From Aquificaceae bacterium (GTDB taxonomy: Bacteria > Aquificota > Aquificia > Aquificales > Aquificaceae), in contig JBBFKQ010000005.1 in NCBI GenBank assembly GCA_037481935.1, positions 1-64,000 of the forward strand: a DNA stretch of 64,000 bases. Direction: 5' to 3'. A program made the position numbers and the translations under genes. Under the pieces are notes generated by a model. That model was not told where the DNA came from and did not search any database. It saw only the letters and a list, made by a program, of their open reading frames with translations. Numbering within the stretch: position 1 is the stretch's first letter; each line of letters opens with the position of its first letter. This document shows positions 29,166 to 37,111 of the stretch, piece after piece.

Positions 29166-29688
29166 TCATTTGCTCAGCCACATGAGAAACCATTCTGTGG
29201 CAAGCCTCGCAACCTCCTCAAGCTTCCCCTCCTCTTCAAAAAGATGACTGGCCCCCTCAACTATCTCAAGCCTCTTCTCACATGTAAGAAGTTCGTAGGC
29301 ACGCCTGTTTAGCTCTATAACAGGGTAGTCTAGGCCCCCAACTATTAGCAAGACGGGAGAGCTTACTTGAGGAAGGTATTCAAAAGCAAGGTCTGGCCTG
29401 CCTCCTCTTGAAACCACGGCGTAAACCTCTTTTTTTCTTCTGGCATATGTTAAACCTGTATTGGGCAGTCCTGAGGTCCACTCTTTCTTCCCTTTCTGTA
29501 AGAAGGTCAAAGAGAAGGGTAGCGAGGCCGTTTCTGTTGAGATAACCTGCCACAAACCTGTTTCTTGGGCTGAATCTGCTGCTTCCACTGCCGTGAACGA
29601 AGATTACTATTGCCGCAGAACCCGGTGGTACGCTCAAATCTCCCCTTATAAATTCCCCATCTACGGGAATTTGCACTTCTTGGTGCAT
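29166..29688 (-). pseudogene. Alpha/beta hydrolase (dienelactone-hydrolase-like), broken by internal deletion and frameshift
   Basis: Two overlapping frames each carry part of one hydrolase. The 5' part (29688 down to about 29440) holds the oxyanion motif FVHGSGSSRFSPRNR and ends at AQYRFNI. The 3' part (from about 29440 to 29166, another frame) resumes at EVYAVVSRGGRPDLA and holds the acid region VGGLDYPVIELNRRAYE and the catalytic histidine ASHLFEEEG. Intact relatives have about 45-55 residues between these points, including the nucleophile elbow (GxSTGA). That piece is missing and the frame changes at the join, so no active enzyme can be made. It begins one base after the acyl-activating fusion gene. 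Confidence 0.8.
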
Positions 29689-32181
29689 CTACAACCCTCT
29701 CCTTAGATTATATTCAATGGTGTTCCTCGTCTCAGTAACTATCTCCTCATAGCTCTTACCTTCAGGGCTTACGGGCTTTCCAAAGACCACCCTTATCTTT
29801 CTGGGTCTGGGGAAGCGGTTGTATATGGACATGGACTCGTATGTTCCTATCAGAGCCACTGGCAAAACGGGCACACCGAGCTCTTTGCTGAGTATGGCAA
29901 AGCCCTTTCTGAAGGGGAGAAGATTTCCGTCTCTTGTTCTTGCGCCCTCAGGGAATATGACAACCACTCTGCCCAGTCTGAGAACCCATGCGGTTTTCTG
30001 GAGAGATTCTTTTAGCTTTCTGTCCAGATTTACCGTTATCACATGGGCAAGTCTGCCAAAGAGGGATGTGAGGGGATTTCTGAAGTATTCCTCTGCACCC
30101 AGAAAGTAGGTTTTCAGTGCTATTCTGGAGGGCAAGGCGCTGGCTAATACAAAGCCATCTAAATAGCTGGCATGGTTGGGGGCGAGTATAAAGGGTGGCT
30201 CAGGAAGGTTTTCCAGACCTTCTACCTGCAGACGGTTGTAAAGGCTGAAAAAGAGCCTCAAGATTAGCCTTCCAGCGCCGAAGGCAAGATTATGCTCTTC
30301 TGGAGAGTAAGGCACTCCCCCCAGGAGTATCTCCCTCCACTGGAGCTGTGTGCTTTCAAACTTCTCCTTTCTCTCCAGCACGAGCCTTGCCATGTCCTGC
30401 ACCGTGGGATTGCTTGCAAGGTCCTCCTCCGTAAGAGCCACTCCAAAGGCGGTCTCAAGAAAGCTCAGAAACTCCAACTTTCCAAGGGAATCAAGGCCCA
30501 GGTCAAGTTCAAGGTGATGGTAGCCTTTCACTTCCCTCTGTGTAAGCCTCTGGAGAAAGGCTCTTATGGTCTGGCCCTCCTGAGTGCTCATAATAGCCTC
30601 TTCTTCTCTCTTTTCTCCGTAGACCTCTGCAGACTGGTATATCTGGGGAAGCAGAAACCTTCTTATTTTTCCTAACCTTGTCTTCGGGAGTTCTTCCTTT
30701 ATGACCCTGAAGCCTGTTATCCTTTTCCATTCTGGAAGCCTCTGATTTACCCTGTCTATTACCTGCCATCTTACAAACTCCTCTATGTTAACGATGCCCT
30801 GTTTCTTCAGGCTTTCAAAATCTGGCAGAAGGAGGGCTTTCACAGCTCCATCCACCTCAAGCACTGCCACCTCCTTTACGCCCCTGCCTTCCGTAAGTAT
30901 CAGGCTTTCAAGCTCTTCAGGGTTTACCTTCTTCCCACCTGAGAGCACAAGGATTTCCTTCTTCCTGCCCGTTATGTAAAGATAGCCCTCTTCGTCAAGA
31001 TATCCCAGGTCTCCCGTCAAAAGCCAGCCATCTTTAAAAGCCTTCTGTGTCTCCTCTGGCTTTTTGTAGTAGCCCTGCATCACATTGACACCACGCACCA
31101 GCACCTCACCCTCTTCGTCAATTTTCACGTAGACCTCCTCTATGGGCAGTCCCACAGAACCCAGCTTTGGTCTGTCTGGTGGGTTAAAAGACACTATGGG
31201 TGAGGTTTCTGTAAGCCCATAACCCTCAAGAATTGTAAAGCCAAGCCTGTCAAGGTCAAGGGCAACATCGAGTTGAAGCTTTGCACCTCCACTTACCAGA
31301 TATCTTATTCTTCCGCCGAAGGCATTGTGAACTCTACCAAAGATGAATCTTCTGAGTTTCTTGTTCATGTAGGGCGAGAGCATGAAGAGTAGCCTGGCTA
31401 AGGGATTTGCTCTCACGCCTTCCATTATTCTCTGATGCAGAAGCTGGTAGAGTCTTGGCACACCAACAAGAATGGTTATACGATGCTCTCTCATTACCCT
31501 CAGGAGCTCTTCAGAACTCAGCCTTTCCAGAAAGACCACCGTGGCACCCAGATAGAGAGGCACAAGGAGGGTGACCATAAGGGGGTAGGAGTGATGAAAA
31601 GGAAGAAGGGCAAGAGTTTTATCCTCCCTTCCTGCAACGCCTACTTTTTCAATTGCCCTTATGTTGGAAAGCAGGTTCTTAAAGCTAAGCATGACGCCCT
31701 TGGGCTGTCCTGTTGTGCCAGAGGTGTAAAGTATGAGGGCGGTTTCCCTGAGCTCCCTACTCATAGACCTGTCATGGGGCCTGGGAATTATAAGACTGTC
31801 AAAGTTGTAAAGGGTTGCACCGGCTACAGACTTTTCAAGAGCTTCTTTGACAGCCTTTTCTGTTTGCTCTGAACAGAAAACAACTGCTGGCTCTGTTTCC
31901 CTCAATATGTAGAGAATCTCCTCCGGGCTGGACATGAAGTCCACGGGAACTGCTATTCCACCCCTCTGCCATGTTCCATAGAGGGCATAGACCCACTCAG
32001 GCCTATTTTCAGAGCATATGACCACCCTCTCACCGGGCAGTATGTCCACAAGGGTTGCAAAGCTGGATATGTTTTCTATAAGTTCTCTGTAACTTATACT
32101 CTGCCCACCCTTCACAAGGGCAGTTTTTCTGTGGTCATGTAGTTCAGGGAGAACAACCCCCTCCTCCGGCAACAGCTTCAT
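29689..32181 (-). CDS. Fused acyl-AMP ligase / acyl carrier / PlsC acyltransferase
   Basis: An 830-residue three-domain protein. Residues about 1-510 form an ANL acyl-activating enzyme (TALILYTSGTTGQPKGVMLS, EGYGLTETSP, TGDLGYLDEEG, and a C-terminal lysine in PKTRLGKIRR). About 525-610 is an acyl-carrier domain with the phosphopantetheine serine in LGLDSLGKLEF. About 630-830 is a PlsC acyltransferase with the HX4D motif NHASYLDGF and FPEGARTRDG. It could activate a free fatty acid, hold it on its own carrier and transfer it to a lysolipid. The E. coli Aas protein joins the same two enzyme types in the opposite order and without a carrier. Substrate specificity is not evident. Confidence 0.88.
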   Translation of the reverse strand: MKLLPEEGVVLPELHDHRKTALVKGGQSISYRELIENISSFATLVDILPGERVVICSENRPEWVYALYGTWQRGGIAVPVDFMSSPEEILYILRETEPAVVFCSEQTEKAVKEALEKSVAGATLYNFDSLIIPRPHDRSMSRELRETALILYTSGTTGQPKGVMLSFKNLLSNIRAIEKVGVAGREDKTLALLPFHHSYPLMVTLLVPLYLGATVVFLERLSSEELLRVMREHRITILVGVPRLYQLLHQRIMEGVRANPLARLLFMLSPYMNKKLRRFIFGRVHNAFGGRIRYLVSGGAKLQLDVALDLDRLGFTILEGYGLTETSPIVSFNPPDRPKLGSVGLPIEEVYVKIDEEGEVLVRGVNVMQGYYKKPEETQKAFKDGWLLTGDLGYLDEEGYLYITGRKKEILVLSGGKKVNPEELESLILTEGRGVKEVAVLEVDGAVKALLLPDFESLKKQGIVNIEEFVRWQVIDRVNQRLPEWKRITGFRVIKEELPKTRLGKIRRFLLPQIYQSAEVYGEKREEEAIMSTQEGQTIRAFLQRLTQREVKGYHHLELDLGLDSLGKLEFLSFLETAFGVALTEEDLASNPTVQDMARLVLERKEKFESTQLQWREILLGGVPYSPEEHNLAFGAGRLILRLFFSLYNRLQVEGLENLPEPPFILAPNHASYLDGFVLASALPSRIALKTYFLGAEEYFRNPLTSLFGRLAHVITVNLDRKLKESLQKTAWVLRLGRVVVIFPEGARTRDGNLLPFRKGFAILSKELGVPVLPVALIGTYESMSIYNRFPRPRKIRVVFGKPVSPEGKSYEEIVTETRNTIEYNLRRGL

Positions 32182-32188
32182 AGGGAAA

Positions 32189-32194
32189 AATTTA
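32189..32194 (-). promoter_or_regulatory. TAAATT box before the acyl ligase fusion, containing the yajC stop
   Basis: Minus-strand TAAATT at 32194-32189 includes the yajC TAA stop (32194-32192) and ends seven bases before the downstream ATG (32181). Confidence 0.35.
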
Positions 32195-32533
32195 TTCTTC
32201 CTTTTCCCTGTCTTCTTTCTTGAAGCCTGGCTGATAGTGGGATATGGCCTCTTTTGTAAAGGTTATCCTCGTGTTGGCATCCACCTTAAGCGTTACCGTA
32301 TCATCCCCTATCTCCACCACAGTGCCCCACACTCCTCCCGTGGTTACAACCCTGTCTCCCTTCTTGAGGTTTGCGAGAAACTCCTGATGCCTCTTCCTTG
32401 CCTTGCTCTGTGGCCTTATGAGGAGAAAGTAAAAGAGAGCAAAAAGGGCAATAAAGAAGAGTAGCTGAAAGAGAAGAGCTCCCACAGGGCTTCCACCATG
32501 TCCCGGTTGCTGGGCAAAGGCTATATCTATCAT
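32192..32533 (-). CDS. yajC: Preprotein translocase accessory subunit YajC
   Basis: A 113-residue single-pass inner-membrane protein: one N-terminal helix (about 20-42, FQLLFFIALFALFYFLLI) followed by RPQSKARKRHQEFLANLKKGDRV region (signature RPQ...K..LKKGD) and a beta-rich cytoplasmic domain. YajC binds SecDF in the Sec export machinery. It follows the LytM-like gene by 8 bp. Confidence 0.93.
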   Translation of the reverse strand: MIDIAFAQQPGHGGSPVGALLFQLLFFIALFALFYFLLIRPQSKARKRHQEFLANLKKGDRVVTTGGVWGTVVEIGDDTVTLKVDANTRITFTKEAISHYQPGFKKEDREKEE

Positions 32534-32540
32534 GGCTCTT

Positions 32541-32546
32541 ATTATA
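32541..32546 (-). promoter_or_regulatory. TATAAT box before yajC, containing the upstream stop codon
   Basis: Minus-strand TATAAT at 32546-32541 encloses the TAA stop (32544-32542) of the LytM-like gene; seven bases separate it from the yajC ATG. Confidence 0.5.
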
Positions 32547-33093
32547 GCACAAGCTCAAAGTTGATTGGTTTCCCTTCTGCGTCTCTCACCTCAAAAAGAA
32601 GCCCACAATCATCAGAAGCCTTTCCTACCCTGCCAAGAGGTTGACCCCTTTTTACATTCTCACCCCTTTTCACAAGCAGGCTCTCTGCATATCCGTATAC
32701 GTAAACAAGCCCATCACCACCATCCACCATAACAACCCAGGAGTAGTTTTTTATATCATCCCCTGCATACAGCACCCTGCCATCTCCCACAGACCTGAAG
32801 AACTCACCGCAGGATGTGGCTATAAAGTATCCCCTCTGTGTGCGTATCGCTCTGCCCTTCACCGGTGCCTGAACCCTCAGGACTTCTGCAAGCTTTGGCG
32901 GCTCTTCCCTTTTCTGTGGCATGTCCCCTCTTGGCTGTGTTTCTGCTTTCTGAATGGGCTCTGTGGTCTTCTGCGATGAGCTTTTACCCTCCATCCTTTT
33001 ACTGACTGTCTTCTGAGGCGTGCGGTCTCTGACCTCTATGTGGACTATACCACAGCCGCTGAGAAAAAGTAGAAGAAGGGCAAGAAGTCTCAT
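32542..33093 (-). CDS. Degenerate LytM (M23-like) lipoprotein
   Basis: A 183-residue lipoprotein: signal ending LLLFLSGCG (lipid cysteine 14), a charged low-complexity linker (about 25-70) and a C-terminal M23/LytM domain (about 85-183) with GDGRVLYAGDD, VMVDGGDGLVYVYGYAESLLVKRGE and FEVRDAEGKPINFEL. The zinc ligands of active M23 peptidases are absent: the usual first H/D pair is not present before GDGRV, and the final HxH is GLLFEVR. Such catalytically dead domains (EnvC, NlpD) activate amidases that split the cell septum; that role is inferred. TATAAT at 33107-33102 precedes it by eight bases. Confidence 0.82.
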   Translation of the reverse strand: MRLLALLLLFLSGCGIVHIEVRDRTPQKTVSKRMEGKSSSQKTTEPIQKAETQPRGDMPQKREEPPKLAEVLRVQAPVKGRAIRTQRGYFIATSCGEFFRSVGDGRVLYAGDDIKNYSWVVMVDGGDGLVYVYGYAESLLVKRGENVKRGQPLGRVGKASDDCGLLFEVRDAEGKPINFELVL

Positions 33094-33101
33094 TAGGTAT
33101 G

Positions 33102-33107
33102 ATTATA
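33102..33107 (-). promoter_or_regulatory. TATAAT box before the LytM-like gene
   Basis: Minus-strand TATAAT at 33107-33102, eight bases before the ATG at 33093; no Shine-Dalgarno site. Confidence 0.5.
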
Positions 33108-33332
33108 AGACCTACCCTGCTCCCCTCTTCTCTCTCCCTTGAAGGCGTGCATAAGTTTATACGCAGGCAACGCCTCCCTCAGTACAAACCACTGGATAGT
33201 TAAAGTCGCAAAGGTGCCCCGCTATAACAACCGGCGGTTGCCTGTTGCCAAAAATTTGTCTGCTTATTTCTCTTAATCTTTTTCCTCATGTCTGTTTGCT
33301 GTGTCTTTTCAGGAATGTTCATTTTCATGTCC

Positions 33333-33378
33333 GCTCTCCTCTATTCCTTAAGATGCTCTCCACTGCCATTCTTAAGAT
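33333..33378. repeat. Imperfect tandem direct repeat of 22/24 bp
   Basis: Copies at 33333-33354 and 33355-33378 both begin GCTCTCC and end TTAAGAT, with a two-base length difference in the middle. They sit just beyond the end of nnrDE. Purpose unknown; may be regulatory or the relic of a small duplication. Confidence 0.6.
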
Positions 33379-33408
33379 TTAAACTCCTGACTCTGTGAAT
33401 TTCTGACG

Positions 33409-34932
33409 CTACAGCAGATACTCAAAAGCCTGACTGTAGGCTCTGCTTTCTATGAGCCTGAAAGCGGACGGTAAGCTCTCCACGAGATCAAGGGCTTTTA
33501 AAGTTTCTCTGTGCTTTCTCTTCTCTGCCAGCTCCCCCGCAAGCCCGTGAAGGAAAACTCCAAGCTTTAGAGCCCACTCCACAGGCATGCCCCTTCCTAT
33601 AAGGGCGGTCAGTATGCCCGCAAGCACGTCTCCCACTCCCCCCTTTGCCATGGCGGGTGTGCCCCTCACAGAGAGGTATACTTTCCCTTCCGGCGTTGCT
33701 ATGGCAGTCCTTGAGGACTTGAGAACCACATAACAGCCATACCGCACCGAAAAGTCCACAGCCACATCCACAAGGTTTTCCACAATGTAGCTCTTTTCAA
33801 GACCTGAGAGCCTCTCAAACTCTCCCACATGAGGTGTAAGCACAGTAATGCCCTTCCGTTCTCTGAGAACCTCTACCCCAAGGTCCGCAAGGTTGTTGAG
33901 CCCGTCCGCATCTATGAGCAATGGCTTTTCTATACCTTCAATGAGTCCCTTTATTATGTGTCTCCCCTCTTCGTATCGGTCCATTCCCATCCCCACGCCT
34001 ACGGCAGAGCACTTTTCCTGCAATTCCAGCACCTGAGGAAGGCACTCCTTTGAGAGCCTTCGTTCTCCCCTGAGTGGGAGGCTCATCTCCTCTGTGAGAG
34101 CTATCTCAAGGATATGGTTCAGACCCTCTGGCACTCCCACACTTACGAGCCCAGCACCCGCCGAAGTGGCGGACTTTGCGGACATGATGACCGCACCCGT
34201 CTTTCCCACGCTCCCACCCATTAAAAGCACATGACCCATCCTGCCCTTGTGCACGTCAGGCTCTCTCTCTGGAAGCTCCGCTTCTGTGAGGACCTCCCTG
34301 TTTATTCCTTCTGCAAGCCGGTGGGGTATACCTATGTTTGCCACGTAGAGTTTCCCACACCTTTTGCTGGCTGGGTGCAGAAGATGGCATAGCTTGGGAA
34401 ACTGGAAGGTAACTGTCACCCGAGCCTTTACTGAAGGCTCAAACTCCCTTCCGCTGTCCGCAGATAGACCAGAAGGAATATCTACCGAGATTACAGGAAG
34501 CCCGCTCTGGTCTATGGCCCTTATGACCTCCACCGCCTGACCCTTTACCGGTGGCTCAAAGCCCGTGCCAAAGAGGGCATCCACCAGCAGGTCAAAGTCC
34601 TCAAAGTCCAGCCCTTTCATAGGCTCAAGCCCGAGGTTTCTGAGTATCTTGAGCTGAAGCTGTGCATCGCCTCTGAGTTCTTCACCCAGTGCCAGAAAGT
34701 AGCCAACCCTGTAGCCAAGCATGTGCAGATGTCTTGCCACCACAAGCCCGTCGCCTCCGTTGTTTCCCTTTCCTGCCACCACCAGCACTCTCCTCGCCTG
34801 CGGAAATTCCCTTCTTATGACCTCCACAACCGAGAGTCCTGCCTTTTCCATAAGAAGAAGGGAGGGAATCCCCAGCTCCTGTATGGCTTTTGTGTCCATG
34901 TCCTGCATCTCCCTGGCTTTTAGTAGTTTCAT
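33409..34932 (-). CDS. nnrDE: Bifunctional NAD(P)HX epimerase / ADP-dependent dehydratase
   Basis: Repairs hydrated NADH and NADPH, damage that is accelerated by heat. The N-terminal epimerase half (about 1-215) has VVAGKGNNGGDGLVVARHL and SVDIPSGLSADSG; the C-terminal dehydratase half (about 225-507) has KGRMGHVLLMGGS, LLIDADGLN, LTPHVGEFERL and the catalytic GTPAMAKGGVGDVLAGI. The 507 residues match fused YjeF-type proteins. A TAAAAT box at 34945-34940 (minus) lies seven bases before the ATG. Confidence 0.95.
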   Translation of the reverse strand: MKLLKAREMQDMDTKAIQELGIPSLLLMEKAGLSVVEVIRREFPQARRVLVVAGKGNNGGDGLVVARHLHMLGYRVGYFLALGEELRGDAQLQLKILRNLGLEPMKGLDFEDFDLLVDALFGTGFEPPVKGQAVEVIRAIDQSGLPVISVDIPSGLSADSGREFEPSVKARVTVTFQFPKLCHLLHPASKRCGKLYVANIGIPHRLAEGINREVLTEAELPEREPDVHKGRMGHVLLMGGSVGKTGAVIMSAKSATSAGAGLVSVGVPEGLNHILEIALTEEMSLPLRGERRLSKECLPQVLELQEKCSAVGVGMGMDRYEEGRHIIKGLIEGIEKPLLIDADGLNNLADLGVEVLRERKGITVLTPHVGEFERLSGLEKSYIVENLVDVAVDFSVRYGCYVVLKSSRTAIATPEGKVYLSVRGTPAMAKGGVGDVLAGILTALIGRGMPVEWALKLGVFLHGLAGELAEKRKHRETLKALDLVESLPSAFRLIESRAYSQAFEYLL

Positions 34933-34939
34933 GATGAGA

Positions 34940-34945
34940 ATTTTA
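34940..34945 (-). promoter_or_regulatory. TAAAAT box before nnrDE
   Basis: Minus-strand TAAAAT at 34945-34940, seven bases before the start codon at 34932. No Shine-Dalgarno site between them. Confidence 0.4.
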
Positions 34946-35059
34946 AATAAATTCTCACCCTCCCGTGTTATCCTTAACCCCCCATAATAAAAACTTATAA
35001 ACTTGGCTCTTCTGAAGGTTTATAATGCTATAAGAATAAGCTTAAAAGGAGGTTCAGTC

Positions 35060-35434
35060 ATGGAGCAGAAGGCACCAGACCTTGTGATAATCCTGCTCAC
35101 GGGTAAGGAGAATGCAAAAAGGCTTCCCTCTGCCTTTTTCCTTGCCTCCACAGCCGCCGCCGAGGACATGAATGTGGTGGTCTACTTTACCGGTCCTGCC
35201 ACAGAGCTTCTCAAGAAGGGCATGGCGGACAGTATCTACCCAATGGAGGGTGGACAGCCACTCTCTTACTTTATCAAGCTGGCACTTGACAACGGAGTGC
35301 AGATGGTTGCCTGCAAGCAATCCCTTGACCTCAACGGCATGAAGGAAGAGGACCTTGCCTACAACTTCCCGGTGCTGACTCCCACTCAGGCACTCCCAAC
35401 CCTAGGAATGGCAGGCAGAGTTCTAACCTGGTAA
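35060..35434 (+). CDS. DsrE/F-like small sulfur-related protein
   Basis: A 124-residue protein of the DsrE/DsrF fold (alternating strands and helices: LVIILLTGKENAK, AAAEDMNVVVYFTGPA, DNGVQMVACKQSLDL). One cysteine (in VACKQS) lies at the position where many DsrE-like proteins carry a sulfur-accepting cysteine. It may handle persulfide sulfur; this is inference. The start at 35060 is fixed by a perfect AAGGAGGT (35046-35053), in contrast to nearby genes that lack such sites. A TATAAT at 35021-35026 gives a normal leader. Its 3' end overlaps the GT9 gene by 12 bp. Confidence 0.8.
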   Translation: MEQKAPDLVIILLTGKENAKRLPSAFFLASTAAAEDMNVVVYFTGPATELLKKGMADSIYPMEGGQPLSYFIKLALDNGVQMVACKQSLDLNGMKEEDLAYNFPVLTPTQALPTLGMAGRVLTW

Positions 35435-36358
35435 TAGCCTGAGGGCAGTTTCAAAAACAAGATGTGGGTCTATACGCAGGCAGGGGTAGGGATAATCCCC
35501 GAGCCTGCATCCTCCCTTTCCGTGAAGGTCGCAGGGCTGGCAGTATAGACCCTTCAGAAGGTATGTCCCCTCTCCCTCACTGACCGCAAAGCCAAGGGTA
35601 GGGTGTGTCCCTCCGTATACCTGCACCGCAGGTGTGCCCACGGCCCTTGCTATGTGTAAAAGCCCTGAGTCGTTGCCTATAAAGACCGATGCCTTCTTTA
35701 TTACCGCAGAAACATCCAGCAGAGAAAGCTCACCGCACAGATTTATACCCTCCCAGCCCTCTGTCAGCCTTCTGTCCCTTGCATCACCCACTAACACCAC
35801 CCTGTAGCCTGCCTTCAGGAAAAGACCGGCAAGCTCCCTGAAGTAAGGATACCTTTTCTTTTCGTATCTTGCACCCGGACCTATGCACACATAGTCCTTA
35901 CCCAGTTTACTCTCCCAGCTTCTGAGCCTCTCTTCAGAAAGGACAATCCTGGGTTTTGCATCCTTTGCCCCGATAGCCTCCGCGTAAGCCTTTACTACGC
36001 TGTAAGGTTTCCTGAAAAATCCAGAGTAGACTGCCAGCCTTCTCCTTATGGACTCCTTGCGGTAAACCTCCCATCTTCCGCCCAGCCTGAGCCTGAGAAG
36101 GAAAGTCCTCAGGTTTCTGTGAAGGTCCACATACAGGTCAAAGCCTCTGAGTTTGTGGAGCAGCTCCTTGCTGAAAAGGGCTTCTCTACTTACCTGAATA
36201 ACTTCAAGCCTTGGGTCTTCTGCAAAGATATCCCCGTATGGTCTAAAGGTGAGCAGGTAAGGTTTATAGCCAAGTTCCAGAAGCGGGTCTATTACGCAGG
36301 ATGCAAGCACCACATCGCCCAAGGAAGAAAGCCTGACAACAAGAGCCTTTTTATCCAC
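35423..36358 (-). CDS. Glycosyltransferase family 9 (heptosyltransferase-like)
   Basis: A 311-residue GT-B enzyme for lipopolysaccharide core assembly. N-terminal VVRLSSLGDVVLASCVIDPLLE and C-terminal FIGNDSGLLHIARAVGTPAVQVYGGTHP are family hallmarks. A cluster of cysteines follows (LYCQPCDLHGKGGC), a common feature of the GT9 C terminus. The start overlaps moaD by 8 bp. The exact sugar donor and acceptor cannot be told. Confidence 0.88.
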   Translation of the reverse strand: MDKKALVVRLSSLGDVVLASCVIDPLLELGYKPYLLTFRPYGDIFAEDPRLEVIQVSREALFSKELLHKLRGFDLYVDLHRNLRTFLLRLRLGGRWEVYRKESIRRRLAVYSGFFRKPYSVVKAYAEAIGAKDAKPRIVLSEERLRSWESKLGKDYVCIGPGARYEKKRYPYFRELAGLFLKAGYRVVLVGDARDRRLTEGWEGINLCGELSLLDVSAVIKKASVFIGNDSGLLHIARAVGTPAVQVYGGTHPTLGFAVSEGEGTYLLKGLYCQPCDLHGKGGCRLGDYPYPCLRIDPHLVFETALRLLPG

Positions 36359-36584
36359 CGCTGACCGGAGGTATTATGGCTACCCTCTCTTCTCCCCTCA
36401 GCATGTATTCATCCTCCACATATTCCTCGTTGACCGCAAACTTTACCCTCTGGAGGATGGGTTCAAGCTCCGGGTATTTCTCAATCAGCACTTTTCTGAG
36501 CTCCGCCACCGTTCCCGTGAAGTCAATATCCTCCTCAGACCTTTTGAGCCTCTCCCTCACTATAGCAAAGTAAAGAAGTTTCAT
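36351..36584 (-). CDS. moaD: MoaD-like molybdopterin synthase small subunit / sulfur carrier
   Basis: A 77-residue ubiquitin-fold protein ending in VSGG, the diglycine that is thiocarboxylated to donate sulfur. The MKLLYFAIVRER start and VAIIPPVSGG end are typical of MoaD. No other molybdopterin gene is next to it: it sits between Uma2 genes and a GT9 gene with 4-bp and 8-bp overlaps, so its job could also be another sulfur transfer. Confidence 0.88.
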   Translation of the reverse strand: MKLLYFAIVRERLKRSEEDIDFTGTVAELRKVLIEKYPELEPILQRVKFAVNEEYVEDEYMLRGEERVAIIPPVSGG

Positions 36585-36799
36585 TCTTCCAGCACCTCGG
36601 AGAGTTTTATTTTCAGCTCTGGAAGGAGCTCAAACTCTTCATCAAAGGAGTAGACCTCCACAATGCCCTTTTTGTGAAGAAAAGCCTTTTTGAGCCTTGG
36701 GTCCACAAGCAAAACTCTGTCCACTCCAAAGTCCAGAAGCTCCTGCACTTTTTCCTCCATCTCCGTGTAGGTGTTGGAGGGAGATAGGATCTCTATCAC
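36580..36799. repeat. Direct repeat copy A (3' part of first Uma2 gene)
   Basis: 220 bp that match 37107-37326 at an exact offset of 527 bp with 12 mismatches by eye (about 94-95 percent identity), while the 5' parts of the two genes are much more divergent. Confidence 0.9.
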
Positions 36800-37111
36800 G
36801 AGCTCAGGTGGAGTTTCAAGAACACCCTCTGGCAATTCTCTTAGCCTGTCCCTGCTTATGTAGGCTATGTCCACACCTCGCAAAGTAAGAGGCTCTCTTT
36901 TCAGGACTAATCCCACTTCACCGCAGACTACATGAGCTTTTCTCTTAGCTTTTTGCTTGAGATAATATACCATGCTCGCTTCATACTCACCATGCCATCC
37001 ACCTGTAGGTGCCATTTCCACCACCTCACCCTTGACGATTTCGTAAAGACCATCCGGGAGGTTTCCCTGGACCAGGTCCTGATAGGTGTAGAGCCTCTCT
37101 GCCGTCTTCAT
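36581..37111 (-). CDS. Uma2 family (DUF820) putative endonuclease, copy 1
   Basis: A 176-residue protein of the Uma2/DUF820 family (restriction-endonuclease-like PD-(D/E)XK fold). Visible conserved parts: YEIVKGEVVEMAPTG, DIAYISRDRL, PPELVIEILSPSNTYTEMEEK and GVDRVLLVDP, which supply the acidic and E-x-K-like residues of the site. Biological role unknown; common in cyanobacteria and thermophiles, often in multiple copies. It is a tandem paralogue of the next gene and overlaps both it and moaD by 4 bp. Confidence 0.85.
   Translation of the reverse strand: MKTAERLYTYQDLVQGNLPDGLYEIVKGEVVEMAPTGGWHGEYEASMVYYLKQKAKRKAHVVCGEVGLVLKREPLTLRGVDIAYISRDRLRELPEGVLETPPELVIEILSPSNTYTEMEEKVQELLDFGVDRVLLVDPRLKKAFLHKKGIVEVYSFDEEFELLPELKIKLSEVLEE

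Larger units (their letters stand above)
33094..33408. other. Longest gene-free stretch; contains repeats and inverted repeats, no supported gene
   Basis: This 315-bp gap holds a TATAAT for the LytM-like gene (33102-33107, minus), a long-range inverted repeat (33166-33174 with 33233-33242, one bulged base), a small hairpin CAACC-gcc-GGTTG-type sequence near 33228-33240 and an imperfect tandem direct repeat at 33333-33378. A 42-codon minus-strand frame (33328-33200) with a GAGGAG site seven bases upstream has no recognisable relative. It could encode a structured RNA, but I cannot name one. Confidence 0.35.

Noticed and set aside
33288-33398. 36-codon plus-strand frame in the 33.1-33.4 kb gap
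   Set aside because: Hydrophobic and cysteine-containing but without a ribosome site or any family likeness; no support beyond being open.
36351-36584. MoaD and the JAMM protease at 57.4 kb as one ubiquitin-like system
   Set aside because: They are 21 kb apart in different units; MoaD is a normal molybdopterin subunit by sequence, so a link is only speculation.
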